A stretch of 64,000 bases of DNA from Burhinus oedicnemus (lineage: Eukaryota > Chordata > Aves > Charadriiformes > Burhinidae), in assembly GCA_008921705.1 (NCBI GenBank), contig VFFE01006705.1, forward strand, positions 64,077 to 128,076. The letters run 5' to 3'. The notes below the pieces were generated by a model that ran no database searches, was not told where the DNA came from, and saw only the letters and a list, made by a program, of their open reading frames with translations. Shown one piece after another: positions 63,001 through 64,000 of the stretch (positions are counted from its first letter, which is position 1; each line of letters begins with the position of its first letter). A program made the translations under genes and the position numbers.

Positions 63001-63642
63001 CTGGCCAAGGACACATTTCTATATCCATACCAGCACCTGCTCTCCCTAGAGCCATTCATACAGCCCAGCAGGACTCAGGAAGGAGCTCTTCTCTATGCTC
63101 CCATAACTGGCTTCAAACATGGCTACCACAGCTGATCTTACAGGGTGGAAGAAACAAAGCCGTGTGAACACTATTTCCTAAGGACCTACTCTCAGTCTGA
63201 CTTTTCACCTTGTGGTGCAAATACCTATTAATATACTGAGGCTGCTGAGAACCCAAGCACCATCCCTTGGGTGTCCCAGTAAATTGGTCCCTTCTTCCTG
63301 GCATCTTGGCCACTTCCTCGTTTAATTGCAAGATGGTCTCAATTTCAGCATTGCTTGTCCTCTGTTGGTGAACATACTGGGGCATAAAAGGGGTGAGAGG
63401 AGGATGATCTTTAAGAGTTGTGGCTCATTGTTGCCTGCCTGTTTCTATCATCTCCTTTCCAGCGAACGCTATGGGTCCGTGCCTTGTACGACTTTGATGC
63501 TGTGGAGCATGACGAGCTGGGCTTCCGCAGCGGAGACATCGTAGAGGTCCTGGACAGCTCAAACCCATCATGGTGGAAAGGACGTCTGCGTGGAGAACTG
63601 GGTCTCTTTCCTGCCAACTACGTCACGCCGGTGCCCCTGTGA
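47984..63642 (+). CDS. GRAP2: GRAP2/GADS adaptor (SH3-SH2-SH3), seven coding exons
   Basis: Spliced coding sequence: 47984-48061, 51184-51275, 53615-53734, 55371-55539, 57163-57294, 59491-59610, 63463-63642. The parts sum to 891 nt, giving 296 residues plus TGA, with every junction in phase and every intron GT..AG. Domains: N-SH3 about 1-56 (AKFDF at 5-9, W34, YVPKNF at 45-50); SH2 about 58-149 (FIVRAS at 80-85, with R83 as the phosphotyrosine-binding Arg); linker 150-237; C-SH3 about 240-295 (ALYDF at 244-248, WW pair, GLFPANYV). This order and wording match vertebrate GADS rather than GRB2 or GRAP, which have no long linker. In the family, the SH2 binds phosphorylated LAT and the C-SH3 binds an RxxK motif in SLP-76, coupling T-cell receptor signals to PLC-gamma1. 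It acts in the cytosol and at the plasma membrane of haematopoietic cells. The human protein is 330 residues; the difference is in the linker. No internal stops are seen. Confidence 0.96.
48062..51183 (+). other. GRAP2 intron 1
   Basis: GT..AG intron of about 3.1 kb splitting the N-SH3 between codons 26 and 27. No coding sequence or recognisable transposon is seen. It contains an inverted CCAAT (49946-49950) and a TATAAAG (50008-50014), listed separately as a possible internal promoter. Confidence 0.85.
49946..50040 (+). promoter_or_regulatory. Possible CCAAT/TATA promoter in GRAP2 intron 1
   Basis: An inverted CCAAT (ATTGG, 49946-49950) is followed 58 bp later by CTATAAAG (TATA at 50008-50014), a normal RNA polymerase II spacing. 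A transcript would begin near 50040 and lack the GRAP2 ATG exon. Motif evidence only; chance or an LTR remnant are equally possible. Confidence 0.25.
51184..51275 (+). CDS. GRAP2: GRAP2 coding exon 2 (rest of N-SH3)
   Basis: This exon follows a strong pyrimidine tract and CAG ending at 51183, and ends before GTAAGT at 51276. It encodes residues 27-56 plus two bases of Pro57. It carries the SH3 tryptophan (W34) and the GYVPKNFI ending of the SH3 fold. The 92-nt length leaves a split codon that is completed by the C at 53615, which confirms the junction. Confidence 0.95.
51276..53614 (+). other. GRAP2 intron 2
   Basis: GT..AG intron of about 2.3 kb, phase 2. It holds a short (CA)n run at 51906-51919. 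A 177-codon antisense open frame at 51609-52142 has no recognisable domain. Nothing else is seen. Confidence 0.85.
51906..51919 (+). repeat. Short (CA)n run in GRAP2 intron 2
   Basis: Seven CA dinucleotides in a row. Confidence 0.85.
53615..53734 (+). CDS. GRAP2: GRAP2 coding exon 3 (N-terminal half of SH2)
   Basis: The exon starts after CACTTCACAG and ends before GTATCT at 53735. It encodes residues 58-96 plus two bases of Arg97. It opens with the WF pair that begins GRB2-family SH2 domains and includes FIVRAS, the counterpart of FLVRES, whose Arg83 should contact phosphotyrosine. The GDFSISVR strand follows. The Ala in place of the usual Glu in this motif is also seen in mammalian GADS. 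Confidence 0.95.
53735..55370 (+). other. GRAP2 intron 3
   Basis: GT..AG intron of about 1.6 kb, phase 2, splitting the SH2 domain. No repeat or gene is recognised inside it. Confidence 0.85.
55371..55539 (+). CDS. GRAP2: GRAP2 coding exon 4 (C-terminal half of SH2)
   Basis: The acceptor AG ends at 55370 and the donor GTAAAC starts at 55540. The first G completes Arg97, then residues 98-153 follow. It contains the [11 protein letters not shown] strand with the SH2 beta-D His and Lys, the LVDYY helix, and the [12 protein letters not shown] end of the SH2 domain. Identity to GADS of other vertebrates is highest here, as judged by eye. The open frame upstream of the acceptor is intron, so an apparent ATG at 55342 is not a start. 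Confidence 0.96.
55540..57162 (+). other. GRAP2 intron 4
   Basis: GT..AG intron of about 1.6 kb, phase 0, between the SH2 end and the linker. Nothing recognisable inside. Confidence 0.85.
57163..57294 (+). CDS. GRAP2: GRAP2 coding exon 5 (first linker exon)
   Basis: The acceptor tract and AG end at 57162; the donor GTACTG starts at 57295. The exon is 132 nt (44 codons, residues 154-197), phase 0 on both sides. It encodes a basic, Gly-rich stretch followed by a Pro/Gln end ([10 protein letters not shown]). It corresponds to the human linker segment that leads into a long Gln/Pro-rich tract, but here the tract stops after four Gln. The linker is probably disordered. Support comes from splice sites, phase and partial similarity, so it is less certain than the SH2 and SH3 exons. 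Confidence 0.85.
57295..59490 (+). other. GRAP2 intron 5
   Basis: GT..AG intron of about 2.2 kb, phase 0, inside the linker. It contains a CA-rich stretch (about 57726-57750) and a (CTC)n run (57913-57934). I looked for a missing Gln/Pro-rich linker exon here and found none with flanking splice sites. Confidence 0.8.
57913..57934 (+). repeat. (CTC)n microsatellite in GRAP2 intron 5
   Basis: About seven CTC triplets in a row in GRAP2 intron 5. Confidence 0.9.
59491..59610 (+). CDS. GRAP2: GRAP2 coding exon 6 (linker with caspase-type and 14-3-3-type motifs)
   Basis: The acceptor GTCTTTCTAG ends at 59490 and the donor GTAGGT starts at 59611. The exon has 40 codons, residues 198-237. GGSLD at 201-205 matches mammalian GADS. 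Residues D205-R-K-D208 followed by G209 keep the DxxD|G pattern of the caspase-3 site known in human GADS (there DIND|G). RRHTDP at 226-231 matches the human site whose Thr is phosphorylated by HPK1 and then bound by 14-3-3; the bird Thr would be T229. Regulation in this species is inferred from these motifs. Confidence 0.9.
59611..63462 (+). other. GRAP2 intron 6
   Basis: The largest intron of the gene (about 3.9 kb), phase 0. Its right half is occupied by a 1.6-kb degenerate CR1 in the sense orientation. The rest shows no gene. Confidence 0.85.
61380..62981 (+). mobile_element. CR1 LINE, 5'-truncated and degenerate, in GRAP2 intron 6
   Basis: The + strand encodes the C-terminal two thirds of a CR1 reverse transcriptase. 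An open piece at 61487-61942 has the [26 protein letters not shown] and VIYLDF (catalytic block A) motifs. Block C (FADDTKLS) starts at 62099. The post-RT region lies at 62320-62745 in pieces. At least one frameshift and several stops separate the parts, so it is dead. The 3' end shows the CR1 tail (TAGATGACCTTTAAAGG, then ATTCTATG) ending near 62981, about 480 bp before the last GRAP2 exon. The left boundary is approximate. Confidence 0.92.
63463..63642 (+). CDS. GRAP2: GRAP2 last coding exon (C-terminal SH3 and stop)
   Basis: The exon begins after TCTCCTTTCCAG and runs to TGA at 63640-63642, encoding residues 238-296. It holds the whole C-terminal SH3: ALYDF at 244-248, the acidic RT-loop, the LDSSNPSWW segment with the ligand-binding Trp, and GLFPANYV. 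In the family this domain holds SLP-76 through an RxxK motif with unusually high affinity. The open frame extends 45 nt into the intron, but the splice site and homology place the exon start at 63463. Confidence 0.96.
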   Translation, partial: RTLWVRALYDFDAVEHDELGFRSGDIVEVLDSSNPSWWKGRLRGELGLFPANYVTPVPL

Positions 63643-64000
63643 GGGCACTGTCTGTCCCAGAAGGCCATATTGGAGCTGCTCTTCTGACATGACAGGGACA
63701 GAGAGGGATTGCATCTTCCCTTGCCCCCCAGGACATATAGTGTTTTTGGTTTTGTCTTAATTTATTGGCAGTTGATCTTTTGAAATGTTGGTATGAAAGG
63801 GAACTCTTTGAACGGATAAGAATTTTTTCCCCTATTTTTCACATCCATGCAGCAAAAATCCTGGACTGTTCATTGAGACCTTGCTGGATCCTCCCTGCCC
63901 TGTCACTTCTTTGGCTAAATATTGATAACTTCCTGCAATTAGGTTTGTTCTGTGGAAATGCACCTCAGACAAGTCAGGCTTCAGTATTCAGGTAGCCCTA
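63643..64000 (+). other. GRAP2: GRAP2 3' UTR (partial, runs off the window)
   Basis: This is sequence after the stop codon with no further coding signal. No AATAAA or ATTAAA hexamer is visible before the window ends, so the polyadenylation site is probably beyond position 64000. Confidence 0.7.

Overview
The window is nuclear DNA from a bird. It has short coding exons with GT/AG splice sites, long introns, several CR1 LINE copies that end in the ATTCTATG-type 3' tail typical of birds, and a few much older amniote repeats (antisense CR1, MIR-like SINEs). Most open frames here are chance frames in AT-rich noncoding DNA.

One functional protein gene is present: GRAP2 (also called GADS), on the + strand from 47984 to 63642. 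Seven coding exons join in consistent phase into a 296-residue SH3-SH2-linker-SH3 adaptor, from a strong-context ATG to a TGA. The 3' UTR runs off the right edge. GRAP2 links LAT to SLP-76 downstream of the T-cell receptor. The central linker is shorter than in mammals but keeps a caspase-type DxxD|G site and the RRHTDP motif. The 5' noncoding exon(s) and promoter are probably in the preceding 47 kb but could not be placed.

The most interesting element is at 16126-16487 on the - strand: the broken ENTH domain of ENTHD1. In mammals ENTHD1 is the head-to-head upstream neighbour of GRAP2. The relic begins at the expected initiator Met and has a frameshift, two in-frame stops and two deletions, so it looks like a gene that died in place.

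Layout: 1-16 kb is gene-free DNA with simple repeats, a diverged ~485-bp tandem duplication (1639-2557), CR1 copies (3.1, 5.9 and 15.3 kb) and a MIR-like fragment (8.6 kb). The ENTHD1 relic lies at 16.1-16.5 kb. A GC-richer, CCAAT-rich patch lies at 19.85-20.7 kb. Between 20.7 and 48 kb there are a MIR-like fragment (24.5 kb), CR1 tails (25.0 and 30.7 kb), a decayed tRNA-Lys(CTT) (37.6 kb) and a long ancient antisense CR1 (41-42.4 kb). GRAP2 fills 48-64 kb, with a 1.6-kb degenerate CR1 in its last intron.
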